Shown here one piece after another: positions 7,828 through 15,550 of a stretch of 29,235 bases of DNA. How positions within the stretch are numbered: position 1 is the stretch's first letter; each line of letters starts with the position of its first letter. The position numbers and the translations under genes were made by a program. Source of the stretch: Alphaproteobacteria bacterium (GTDB taxonomy: Bacteria; Pseudomonadota; Alphaproteobacteria; CACIAM-22H2); the NCBI GenBank assembly GCA_016869415.1, contig VGEI01000004.1:1-29235 (forward strand), read 5' to 3'. The notes under the pieces were generated by a model. That model saw only the letters and a list, made by a program, of their open reading frames with translations. It had not been told where the DNA came from and did no database searches.

Positions 7828-9242
7828 TGCGTCCTGCCCCGGCTGCCGCCGCGCTGGCCTTGCTCGGCGCCTGTTCGCTCGGTCCGGCCTACGAGAAGCC
7901 ACCGGTCGAGACACCGGCGCGCTTCGAAGCGGCGGCCCCGGCGGCGGACGATGTCTGGCCCGACCGCGAATGGTGGCGCGGCTTCGGCAGCCGCGAGCTC
8001 GACGGGCTGATCGCCCAGGGCGTCGAGGGCAACCGTAACTTGCGCGCCGCCGTGGCGCGCATCCGCCAGGCCGAGGCACAGGCGAAGATCGCCGGCGCCG
8101 AGCTCTATCCCTGGCTGAGCGCCAGCGGCACCGAGAGCCGCACCAAGCGTGCGCAGCGCAACCCGAGCAGCACGGGTGCGAGCACGCGCGGCGGTCAGGG
8201 CTTTACTACTTGGCAGGGCTCACTGACGGCTTCCTATCAGGTCGACCTCTTCGGCGAGAACTCAGCGACGGCCCAGGCGGCCGAGCAGCGCCTCGAATCG
8301 AGCCGCTACGACCGCGAGACGGTGGCGCTGACCCTGGTCTCCGACATCGCCAGCACCTACTTCCAGGTTCTTGCGGTGCGCGAGCGCCGGCGCCTGGCCG
8401 AGGAGACGCTGGGCAATGCCGAGAGCATCCTCGAGCTGCTTGAGCAGCGCCAGCGCGCCGGCACGGTCTCGGATCTCGAGGTGGCGCAGCAGCGCAGCGC
8501 CGTGGCGACGCAGCGCGCCGCCCTGCCGTCGCTGCTGCTTTCCGAGCGCCAGTCGCTCAATGCGCTGGCCGTGCTGCTCGGCCGTCCGCCCGAGCAGTTC
8601 GGCATCGAGACACGCACGCTCACCGACATGCGCCTGCCGCCGGTGGTCGCCGGCCTGCCCTCGGCGCTGCTCGAGCGCCGCCCCGATCTGCGCAAGGCGG
8701 AATCCGATCTGCGCGCCGCCAATCTCGACATCGCCGCGGCGCGGGCGGCCCGCTTCCCCAGTATCTCGCTGACCGCCGATGGCGGCACGGTGAGCAGCAT
8801 GCTCTCCGGCCTGTTCGGGCCCGGCAGCTTCTTCTACACGCTGACCGCCCAGCTTACGGCGCCGATCTTCCAGGGGGGCAAGCTGCAGGGGCAGGAGGAG
8901 CTCAGCCGGGCGCGCTTCGACGAGCTGATCGAGACCTACACCCAGGCGATCCTCGCCGCCTTCCAGGACGTCGAGAACGCGCTGAGCGCCGTCGAGCAAA
9001 ACGGCGAGCAGTACAACTACAGCCGCGCCGCCTACGACCAGGCCCGCGAGGCCTATCGCCTGGCCGACGTGCGCTTCCGTGTCGGCACCACCGATTTCCT
9101 CAATCTGCTTGAGGCGCAACGCACGGTCTTTCAGGCGGCCGACGCCGTGGCGCAGGCCGAGGCGGCGCGCTACAGCGCCCTGGTCGGCGTCTACAAGGCA
9201 CTGGGCGGCGGCTGGGACGGCCGCACGCTGGCGGCGCGTTAG
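7824..9242 (+). CDS. TolC/NodT-family outer-membrane efflux channel lipoprotein
   Basis: This 472-residue protein begins with a lipoprotein signal: the lipobox LLGAC places the lipidated cysteine at C17, after MMRPAPAAAALA. Directly after comes CSLGPAYEKPPVE, the hallmark of the NodT/OprM-like group. Two outer-membrane efflux protein repeats follow, with long Ala/Gln/Arg-rich helices (residues about 70-240 and 280-460). The repeat signature LLERRPDLRKAESDLRAANL and the C-terminal FRVGTTDFLNLLEAQRTVFQ are both present. The ATG overlaps the macB stop (ATGATGA context), indicating translational coupling. It completes the tripartite pump as the outer-membrane exit duct. The LysR gene converges from the other side with 12 bases between stops and no visible terminator. 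Confidence 0.94.
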   Translation: MMRPAPAAAALALLGACSLGPAYEKPPVETPARFEAAAPAADDVWPDREWWRGFGSRELDGLIAQGVEGNRNLRAAVARIRQAEAQAKIAGAELYPWLSASGTESRTKRAQRNPSSTGASTRGGQGFTTWQGSLTASYQVDLFGENSATAQAAEQRLESSRYDRETVALTLVSDIASTYFQVLAVRERRRLAEETLGNAESILELLEQRQRAGTVSDLEVAQQRSAVATQRAALPSLLLSERQSLNALAVLLGRPPEQFGIETRTLTDMRLPPVVAGLPSALLERRPDLRKAESDLRAANLDIAAARAARFPSISLTADGGTVSSMLSGLFGPGSFFYTLTAQLTAPIFQGGKLQGQEELSRARFDELIETYTQAILAAFQDVENALSAVEQNGEQYNYSRAAYDQAREAYRLADVRFRVGTTDFLNLLEAQRTVFQAADAVAQAEAARYSALVGVYKALGGGWDGRTLAAR

Positions 9243-9254
9243 CCGGTCATTCCA

Positions 9255-10139
9255 TTAAGGCAACTGGCGCGGGCGCGGCAGCAGCGGCGCCAGGTTGTCG
9301 ATAAAGGCGCGCAGCAGGCGCGCGTTCTGCCGTTCCTTCAGATACACGACATGGGCGTGGGTGAAGATCTCGGCGTTGGTCACCGGCAGCGCCCGGATGC
9401 GCGGGTCGGGAATGAACTCGGCCTCCGAGACGACACCCAGGCCGATGCCCTTGGCGACCGCCTCGCGGATCGATTCGCGGCTGCCGATCTCCATGACCAC
9501 CTTGGGCGTGACATCGGCCTTCTGCAGTGCTGCCTCGAAGGCACGACGCGTTGTCGATCCCACTTCGCGCACGATCAGGCGCTGGTCCTCGAGATCCTGG
9601 ATGCGCAGGGCACGCTTGCGCGCCAGCCTGTGCCGGCGGTGGGCGAAGACCACGACGCGATGCCGGCGGTAGGGGATGGTAACGAGGCGCGGGTCGGGAT
9701 CGAGATGCGCCAGCACCGCCACGTCGGTCCTGTAGTCGAGCAGGTCGCGCACCGTGTCGCGTGAGTTGCCCACGGTGACGGAGACATAGATCCCCGGATA
9801 GCGGGCGTTGAAGGCCGCGAGCATGTCGGTGACGTGATAGGGCCCGACGGCACCGACGCGCAGGTGGCCGGTCTTGAGCTCGCGCGTCTGGTTGAGGAAG
9901 TCCGCCGCCTCCTTCTCCTGGCTGAACAGCCGGCGGGTGATGTCGAGCAGTCCGCGCCCGACCTCGGTCAGCTCGATGCGCCTTCCGCGCCGCACGAAGA
10001 GCCCGACGCCGAACTCGCGCTCCAGGCTCTTCACCTGGGTGGTCACCGTCGGCTGACTGACCCGGCATTCGCGCGCCGCGGCGGTGAAGCTGCCGCTCAG
10101 CGCCACGGCGTGGAAGGAACGGAGCTGGGTATGCCTCAT
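9255..10139 (-). CDS. LysR-family transcriptional regulator
   Basis: This 294-residue protein has an N-terminal winged helix-turn-helix (residues 1-60: TQLRSFHAVALSGSFTAAAR, then VSQPTVTTQVKSLEREFGVG) and a periplasmic-binding-like effector domain (about 92-290, opening GHLRVGAVGPYHVTDML). It is divergent from the Fe-ADH-phnDCE operon across a 100-base region, the classic layout for a LysR regulator of its neighbour. The start codon lies inside a perfect inverted repeat (10137-10155), which suggests autoregulation. No Shine-Dalgarno sequence is seen before the ATG. The effector could be a phosphonate or a related metabolite, by context only. Confidence 0.93.
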   Translation of the reverse strand: MRHTQLRSFHAVALSGSFTAAARECRVSQPTVTTQVKSLEREFGVGLFVRRGRRIELTEVGRGLLDITRRLFSQEKEAADFLNQTRELKTGHLRVGAVGPYHVTDMLAAFNARYPGIYVSVTVGNSRDTVRDLLDYRTDVAVLAHLDPDPRLVTIPYRRHRVVVFAHRRHRLARKRALRIQDLEDQRLIVREVGSTTRRAFEAALQKADVTPKVVMEIGSRESIREAVAKGIGLGVVSEAEFIPDPRIRALPVTNAEIFTHAHVVYLKERQNARLLRAFIDNLAPLLPRPRQLP

Positions 10140-10155
10140 ATAGATTTTCTATATG
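10137..10155. promoter_or_regulatory. Perfect inverted repeat overlapping the LysR start codon, candidate operator
   Basis: CATATAGATTTTCTATATG has two perfect 7-base arms around a 5-base spacer. The left arm contains the LysR start codon on the minus strand. The site lies in the AT-rich region between the regulator and the dehydrogenase-phn operon. LysR-type boxes are normally dyads with a T-N11-A core. This dyad has a different spacing, so it may be an autoregulatory site or a site for another factor. Confidence 0.5.
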
Positions 10156-10176
10156 GAAAGTCGTCAAACTTTGAAT

Positions 10177-10189
10177 TTGATTAATATCA
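10177..10189. promoter_or_regulatory. Candidate LysR-type box (T-N11-A)
   Basis: TTGATTAATATCA fits the T-N11-A rule of LysR-type boxes and has TGAT/ATCA dyad arms. It lies 22 bases past the perfect palindrome and 51 bases before the preferred start of the dehydrogenase gene, within the divergent promoter region. The motif is short and degenerate, and in AT-rich DNA it can occur by chance. Confidence 0.35.
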
Positions 10190-10239
10190 TCGGCGGCGCC
10201 AGCCTTGTCGACAAGAGAAAACACGGAGGCGACGCGGGC

Positions 10240-11376
10240 ATGTGGCGTTATCGCAACCCGGTCGGCGTGCGCTTCGGCGCGCGGGCCCTGGACGAGATCG
10301 GGCGGACCCTACGAGGCCGGCCCTATTGTCTCGTCACCTACGACGACGCCAACGACGCCAACGGGGTTTTCGCCGCGCTGACCCGCCGCGTCGCGACCCT
10401 CGCCGGCACCCCTTCCGTTATCGTCCGCAACATCGGCAGCAATCCCGACTATCGCAGCCTGCACGCGGCCTGCGGCCTCTATCGGGCCGCCGGCTCGCCC
10501 ATCGACGCTATCGTGGCGTTGGGCGGTGGCTCGGTGATCGACGCGGCCAAGGTGCTGGCAGCCGCCAACGGCGACTTTGCCCGGGTCCGCGACTTCCTCG
10601 AGACCGGAAAGGGTGCTGAGGCACTGGGCGAGACGCCGATTATTGCCGTGCCGACGACCTCGGGCACGGGCAGCGAGGTCACTTCCTGGGCGACCGTGTG
10701 GGACACCGACCGCAAGGTGAAATACTCACTGGCGCACGACACTCTCTATCCCGAATGCGCCATCGTCGATCCGCTGCTGACCATCGGCTTGCCGCGCTCG
10801 ATCACGGTCAGCACCGGGCTCGACGCGCTTTCGCATGCGCTCGAGAGCATCTGGAACGTCAACGCCAACCCGGTCTCTTCGGCCCTGGCCGAGTCGGCGG
10901 CGCGCGAGGTCATCGACGCGCTGCCGCGCCTCGCGCTGAACCTCAACGATGCCGATCTGCGCACGCGCATGGCGCGGGCCAGCCTGCAGGCCGGCCTGGC
11001 TTTCTCGAATACCAAGACGGCGCTCGCCCATTCGCTGTCCTATCCGATCACGCTGCGGAATAACGTGCCGCACGGCATCGCCTGCTCCTTCAGCCTGCCG
11101 ATGGTGATGCGAGCGGTGATCGGTTGTGACGAAGCCTGCGACGATGCGCTGCGGCGGATTTTCGGTGCCGACCTCGCCGCTGGCGCGGAGCGGCTGAGAG
11201 CCTTTCTCGAAGGGCTCGGCATCTCGACCGATGCGGCCGACCACGGTGTTGCCGAGGCGGACTGGCGGGCGCTCATCGAGAGCGCCCTGGCGGGCGAGCG
11301 GGGACGCAACTTCATCGGACGCCGCGACGCCTTGATCGCACCGGATCCGCCGATGCGCCGCGCGTCATCGGGCTGA
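10240..11376 (+). CDS. Group III iron-dependent alcohol dehydrogenase, possibly phosphonoacetaldehyde reductase-like
   Basis: The start at 10240 (MWRYRNPVGVRFG, 378 residues) is chosen because GGAGG lies about 10 nt upstream and Fe-ADH folds begin there. An upstream in-frame ATG at 10153 would overlap the palindromic operator. The NAD(P)-binding GGGS loop is at 95-98 and PTTSGTGSE follows at 138-146. The four expected metal ligands are present: D195 and H199 in GLDALSHA, H264 in AHSLSYP and H278 in PHG. The His found four residues after the third ligand in FucO is Tyr here (Y268). Family members interconvert alcohols and aldehydes with NAD(P)H. Since phnD, phnC and phnE follow, the substrate may be phosphonoacetaldehyde or 2-hydroxyethylphosphonate, as for PhpC/FomC/DhpG; this is inference. 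Confidence 0.88.
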   Translation: MWRYRNPVGVRFGARALDEIGRTLRGRPYCLVTYDDANDANGVFAALTRRVATLAGTPSVIVRNIGSNPDYRSLHAACGLYRAAGSPIDAIVALGGGSVIDAAKVLAAANGDFARVRDFLETGKGAEALGETPIIAVPTTSGTGSEVTSWATVWDTDRKVKYSLAHDTLYPECAIVDPLLTIGLPRSITVSTGLDALSHALESIWNVNANPVSSALAESAAREVIDALPRLALNLNDADLRTRMARASLQAGLAFSNTKTALAHSLSYPITLRNNVPHGIACSFSLPMVMRAVIGCDEACDDALRRIFGADLAAGAERLRAFLEGLGISTDAADHGVAEADWRALIESALAGERGRNFIGRRDALIAPDPPMRRASSG

Positions 11377-11423
11377 AACAGAACCAGCGGAAACTGAAGC
11401 AATCGAATCATAGGGAGGCAGAG

Positions 11424-12290
11424 ATGGGTAACTACGCAGGCAAATGGGTGGCGATGATGGCGGGTGCGGCGCTCGCGCTGGGCGCGACAGCAGCAGGTGC
11501 CCAGGTTCTCAAGGTCGGCCTGATCCCGTCCGAGGACTCGCGCGCCATGCTGGCGCAGAGCAAGGACATCCTCGACGCCGTCGAGAAAAACCTCGGCATG
11601 AAGGTTCAGGGCTTCGTGGCCACGGACTACAACGGCGTCATCGAGGCGTTGCGCGCCAAGCATCTCGACATCGCCTATCTCGGGCCGTTTTCCTACGTGC
11701 TCGCCACCACGGTCACGCCGGTCGAGGCTTTCGTCATCGCCGAGACGGCCAGGGCAGGCCGCACCTACTATCACAGCCAGATCATCAGCCTGAAGACGGC
11801 GGGCATCAAAGACCTCAACGACCTCAAAGGCCGCAACTTCGCCTTCGTCGATCCAGCCTCGACCTCCGGCTACGCCTTTCCGCTCGCCGGCCTGCTCAAA
11901 GCCGGCATCGAGCCCAAGCGCGACTTCAAGACGGTGATCTTCACTGGCGCGCATGACGCCAACGCAGTCGCCGTGGCCAACGGCAAGGTCGATGCGGCGA
12001 CCATCGCCGATCGCATCCTCGACGCCGCCATCGCTAAAGGCCACATCAAGGCCGAGCAGATCCATGTGGTCTGGCGCTCGGCCCCGATCCCGGAATCGCC
12101 GATGGTCTGGCGCAAGGATCTGTCGGACGATCTCAAGAATAAGGTCAAGACCGCCTTTCTGGCGGTCAAGGACCTCAACTGGTCCGACCAGGGCAAGCTC
12201 AACGGCTTCCGCGAGACCAGCGATGCCGCCTACGACGTGGTGCGCGAAACGGCGAAGCTCGCCAATATCGACCTCAAGAAACAGAAATAG
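11424..12290 (+). CDS. phnD: Phosphonate ABC transporter substrate-binding protein PhnD
   Basis: This 288-residue periplasmic receptor has a signal peptide (MGNYAGKWVAMMAGAALALG, then ATAAGA, with cleavage probably before Q27). The family landmarks are LKVGLIPSEDSRAM at the mature N-terminus, VATDYNGVIEALRAKHLDIA, YLGPFSYVLA, and the phosphonate-binding loop DPASTSGY. In known PhnD proteins the Ser-Thr of this loop and tyrosines of the first lobe hold the phosphonate group. The ATG has AGGGAGG 6 nt upstream. The dehydrogenase gene ends 47 bases before it and phnC follows after 51 bases that contain a strong hairpin. The ligand may be 2-aminoethylphosphonate or another organophosphonate; phosphite-type receptors of the same family are an alternative. 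Confidence 0.93.
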   Translation: MGNYAGKWVAMMAGAALALGATAAGAQVLKVGLIPSEDSRAMLAQSKDILDAVEKNLGMKVQGFVATDYNGVIEALRAKHLDIAYLGPFSYVLATTVTPVEAFVIAETARAGRTYYHSQIISLKTAGIKDLNDLKGRNFAFVDPASTSGYAFPLAGLLKAGIEPKRDFKTVIFTGAHDANAVAVANGKVDAATIADRILDAAIAKGHIKAEQIHVVWRSAPIPESPMVWRKDLSDDLKNKVKTAFLAVKDLNWSDQGKLNGFRETSDAAYDVVRETAKLANIDLKKQK

Positions 12291-12299
12291 GCTGAAGCG

Positions 12300-12323
12300 C
12301 GGGCGCCGGGAGACCGGCGCCCG
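12300..12323 (+). promoter_or_regulatory. Perfect 10-bp GC hairpin with GAGA tetraloop between phnD and phnC
   Basis: The left arm CGGGCGCCGG (12300-12309) pairs perfectly with CCGGCGCCCG (12314-12323) around the loop GAGA, a GNRA tetraloop. It starts 9 bases after the phnD stop and ends 18 bases before the phnC ATG. No U tract follows, so it is not a standard intrinsic terminator. Such hairpins after receptor genes often protect the upstream mRNA from 3' exonucleases, giving more receptor than membrane subunits; that role is inferred here. Confidence 0.75.
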
Positions 12324-12341
12324 GTGCAGGGAGCGCAGCGC

Positions 12342-13169
12342 ATGATCGAGATCCGCGGCCTGTCCAAATCCTACGGCGACTATCCGGCCCTCAAGAACGT
12401 CAGCCTGTCGATCCGGCCGGGCGAGTTCGTAGTCATCCTCGGGCCCAGCGGGGCCGGCAAGTCGACCCTCTTGCGCTGCATCAACCGGCTCAACGAGCCC
12501 AGCGCTGGAGAAGTCGTCGTCGACGGCACGCCGTTCTCCTCCAACCGCCGCGATCTGCGCCTGCTCCGGCGCAGCGTGGCGATGATCTTCCAGCAGCACA
12601 ATTTGGTGAAGCGCCTGTCGGTGCTGAAGAACGTTCTGGTCGGCCGCATGGCCGACCTCTCGCCGCTGCTCACCAGCCTGCAGCTCTTCCCCGAGGCGGA
12701 CGTCAAGATCGCGCTGCACTGCCTCGAGCAGGTGGCGCTGGCCCACAAGGCGCGCTCGCGCGCCGATGCGCTCTCGGGCGGCGAGCAGCAGCGCGTCGGC
12801 ATCGCCCGCGCGCTCGCCCAGCAGCCCAAGATCATGTTGGCCGACGAACCGGTGGCGAGCCTCGATCCCAAGACCTCGCGTACCGTGCTCGGCTATCTCA
12901 AGTCGAGCAGCAAGGAGTCGAACATCGCCGTCCTGTGCAACCTGCATCAGATCGACTACGCGCTGGAGTTCGGCGAGCGCATCGTCGGCCTCTCGGGCGG
13001 CGAGCTGGTCTATGACGGCCCGCCCTCCGGCGTCAGCCGCGACGTGGTGCGCCGCATCTACCCGGGTCTCGACGATCCGAACGTCCTGGACGCCGCGCAG
13101 CGGCTGCACGAGCGTCGCGGGCGCGGTACCGCTGAGCCTGTGATTCAACGCGCCGAAGGAGGGGCCTGA
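12342..13169 (+). CDS. phnC: Phosphonate ABC transporter ATP-binding protein PhnC
   Basis: The ATG at 12342 (MIEIRGLSKSYG, 275 residues) is preferred because GGGAG lies 8 nt upstream; a GTG at 12324 would add six residues and touch the hairpin. ABC motifs are complete: Walker A GPSGAGKS (34-41), Q-loop IFQQHNLV with Q84, signature LSGGE (144-148), Walker B IMLADEP (164-170) followed by the SLDP D-loop, and switch H202. The stretch NLVKRLSVLKNVLVGRM after the Q-loop is characteristic of PhnC. The protein drives PhnE-mediated phosphonate uptake at the cytoplasmic face. phnE begins three bases after its stop. Confidence 0.94.
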   Translation: MIEIRGLSKSYGDYPALKNVSLSIRPGEFVVILGPSGAGKSTLLRCINRLNEPSAGEVVVDGTPFSSNRRDLRLLRRSVAMIFQQHNLVKRLSVLKNVLVGRMADLSPLLTSLQLFPEADVKIALHCLEQVALAHKARSRADALSGGEQQRVGIARALAQQPKIMLADEPVASLDPKTSRTVLGYLKSSSKESNIAVLCNLHQIDYALEFGERIVGLSGGELVYDGPPSGVSRDVVRRIYPGLDDPNVLDAAQRLHERRGRGTAEPVIQRAEGGA

Positions 13170-13172
13170 GCC

Positions 13173-13976
13173 ATGTCGGTCGGAAGCCTGCGCTTCGTCG
13201 TCAACCCGCCGCGCGGCGCGCTCGGCTGGTGGATCCTATTGCCGGTGGGCGGTGCCGCCCTGGCTGCGCTCTGGTGGTCGGCAGTCGGCACCGAGCTCAG
13301 CCTGTCGGGCCTGATCAACGGCCTGCCGTGGATCGCCGATTTTCTCGGCCGCATGCTGCCGCCGAACTTCGCCTTCATGGAGAAGCTGATCAAGCCGGCG
13401 GTGGAAACCATCCAGATCGCCATCTGGGGCACGTTGCTCGGCATCGTGCTGGCCCTGCCGGTCTGCTTCTTCGCCGCGCGCAACCTGTCGCCGCACGCGG
13501 CGATCTTCCACGGCCTGCGTCAGGTACTCAACGTCATGCGCGGCATCAACGAGATCATCCTCGCTCTGATCTTCGTCGCCGCCGTCGGTCTGGGGCCGTT
13601 CGCCGGCGTGCTGGCCATCGCCATCCACGGGGCCGGCATGCTCGGCAAGTTCTTTGCCGAGGCGATCGAGGAGATCGACGAGGGGCCGCTCGACGCCCTG
13701 CGTGCCGCCGGGGCCGGCACGTTGCAGCGTATCGTCTTTGGCGTGCTGCCGCAGGTGCTGCCGGCGTGGGTCGGCGTGGTTCTCTACCGCTTCGAGACCA
13801 ATATCCGCGTCTCCACCGTGCTCGGCATGGTGGGGGCGGGCGGCATCGGCTTCGAGCTGATCAGCAGCATGAAGCTCTTCGCCTACGAAGACACGGCCGC
13901 CTGCGTGCTGATGATCCTGATCCTCGTCCTGGGTGCCGACCTGGTCTCGTCCAAGCTGCGGGCGATGATCCGCTAA
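13173..13976 (+). CDS. phnE: Phosphonate ABC transporter permease PhnE
   Basis: This 267-residue inner-membrane permease has about six hydrophobic segments, starting with WWILLPVGGAALAALWW. The substrate-channel segment ETIQIAIWGTLLGIVLALPV is typical of PhnE, as is RQVLNVMRGINEIILALIFV. The coupling EAA loop reads DALRAAGAGTLQRIVFGVLP (about 174-193), and VGAGGIGFELISSMKLFAY near the C-terminus is a family signature. AGGAGGGG lies about 10 nt before the ATG, and the gene follows phnC by three bases. It is the last gene of the phn operon: its stop overlaps the stop of the convergent permease gene. Only one permease is present, so the complex probably contains a PhnE homodimer. Confidence 0.94.
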   Translation: MSVGSLRFVVNPPRGALGWWILLPVGGAALAALWWSAVGTELSLSGLINGLPWIADFLGRMLPPNFAFMEKLIKPAVETIQIAIWGTLLGIVLALPVCFFAARNLSPHAAIFHGLRQVLNVMRGINEIILALIFVAAVGLGPFAGVLAIAIHGAGMLGKFFAEAIEEIDEGPLDALRAAGAGTLQRIVFGVLPQVLPAWVGVVLYRFETNIRVSTVLGMVGAGGIGFELISSMKLFAYEDTAACVLMILILVLGADLVSSKLRAMIR

Positions 13977-14769
13977 CGCTCCCTCGGGAGTGCGCTCTCG
14001 TGCCAGCGCCTGAGGATCAGGTGCGATAGCCGGTCGAGCGCGGCGTAGATGGCGATACCGGCGAGTGAAAGCAGGACGAGGGCGGCGAACATGCGGGGGA
14101 TCTGCAGCCGGTAGCCTGCCTCGAGGATGCGGAAGGCGAGGCCCGTCTCGCTGCCCCCCGTGCCGGCGACAAACTCCGCCACGACGGCGCCGATCAGCGC
14201 AAGGCCGCCGCTGATGCGCAGGCCGGCCAGGAAGTAGGGCAGAGCTGTCGGCAGTTGCAGGAAGCATAGCGTCTGGCTCCCGGTTGCACCGTAGAGCCGG
14301 AACAGATCCTGCAGGCCGCGATCGGCGCTGTGCAGGCCGAGTGTGGTGTTGGAGACGATGGGGAAGAAGGCCACGATCCAGGCGCAGATGAGCAGCGAGA
14401 GAAAGACATCGTCGGCCCAGATGATGATCAGCGGCGCGATAGCGACGATCGGCGTCACCTGCAGAACCACGGCGTAGGGCAGTAGGCTGGCCTCGATCCA
14501 GCGCGAGCGCGACATCAGGATGGCGAGGCCGAGCCCGAGCGCGATGGCGACGGCCAGCGCCGCGAAGGCGATACGCAGGGTGACCCACAGCGACTGCAGC
14601 AGGCTCGGTCCGTCGGTCCACAGTGTCTGGCCGATGAGCAGCGGTCCCGGCAGGATATAGACGGGCACGGCGTAGGCCCGTACCAGCATCTCCCAGGCCG
14701 CCAGGACCAGCAGGCCGAAGACCAGGGGTGCGAGCAGGCGTGACACCCGGCCTAGGGGGGGCGCCTCTC

Positions 14770-14773
<4 letters not shown>
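13973..14773 (-). CDS. ABC transporter permease, SsuC/TauC/ThiX-like
   Basis: This 266-residue permease has six predicted membrane segments. It opens with LLAPLVFGLLVLAAWEMLVR and has the BPD_transp_1 sequence WVTLRIAFAALAVAIALGLG. The EAA loop is YGATGSQTLCFLQLPTALPY (about 181-200), and the preceding IVSNTTLGLHSADRGLQDLF is the nitrate/sulfonate/taurine-type family signature. Its ATG overlaps the stop of the ATPase gene by four bases (ATGA), indicating translational coupling. The 3' end runs head-on into phnE, with the two stop codons sharing bases 13974-13975. Together with the ATPase and the NMT1-type receptor it forms one importer. The substrate cannot be read from the sequence; sulfonates, pyrimidine precursors and riboflavin are all transported by this family. 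Confidence 0.93.
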
Positions 14774-15537
<764 letters not shown>

Positions 15538-15550
15538 GAGGCGCCTTGAT

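Noticed and set aside
5956..8079. Minus-strand open frame of about 700 codons opposite macB
   Set aside because: High GC codon bias keeps the antisense frame open; the translation is low-complexity and the plus strand has all ABC motifs.
12300..12323. Intrinsic terminator after phnD
   Set aside because: The stem is perfect but no U tract follows, and phnC starts 18 bases later in the same operon.
11040..13148. Minus-strand open frame of about 700 codons opposite phnD and phnC
   Set aside because: It spans three real genes on the other strand and shows no family motif.
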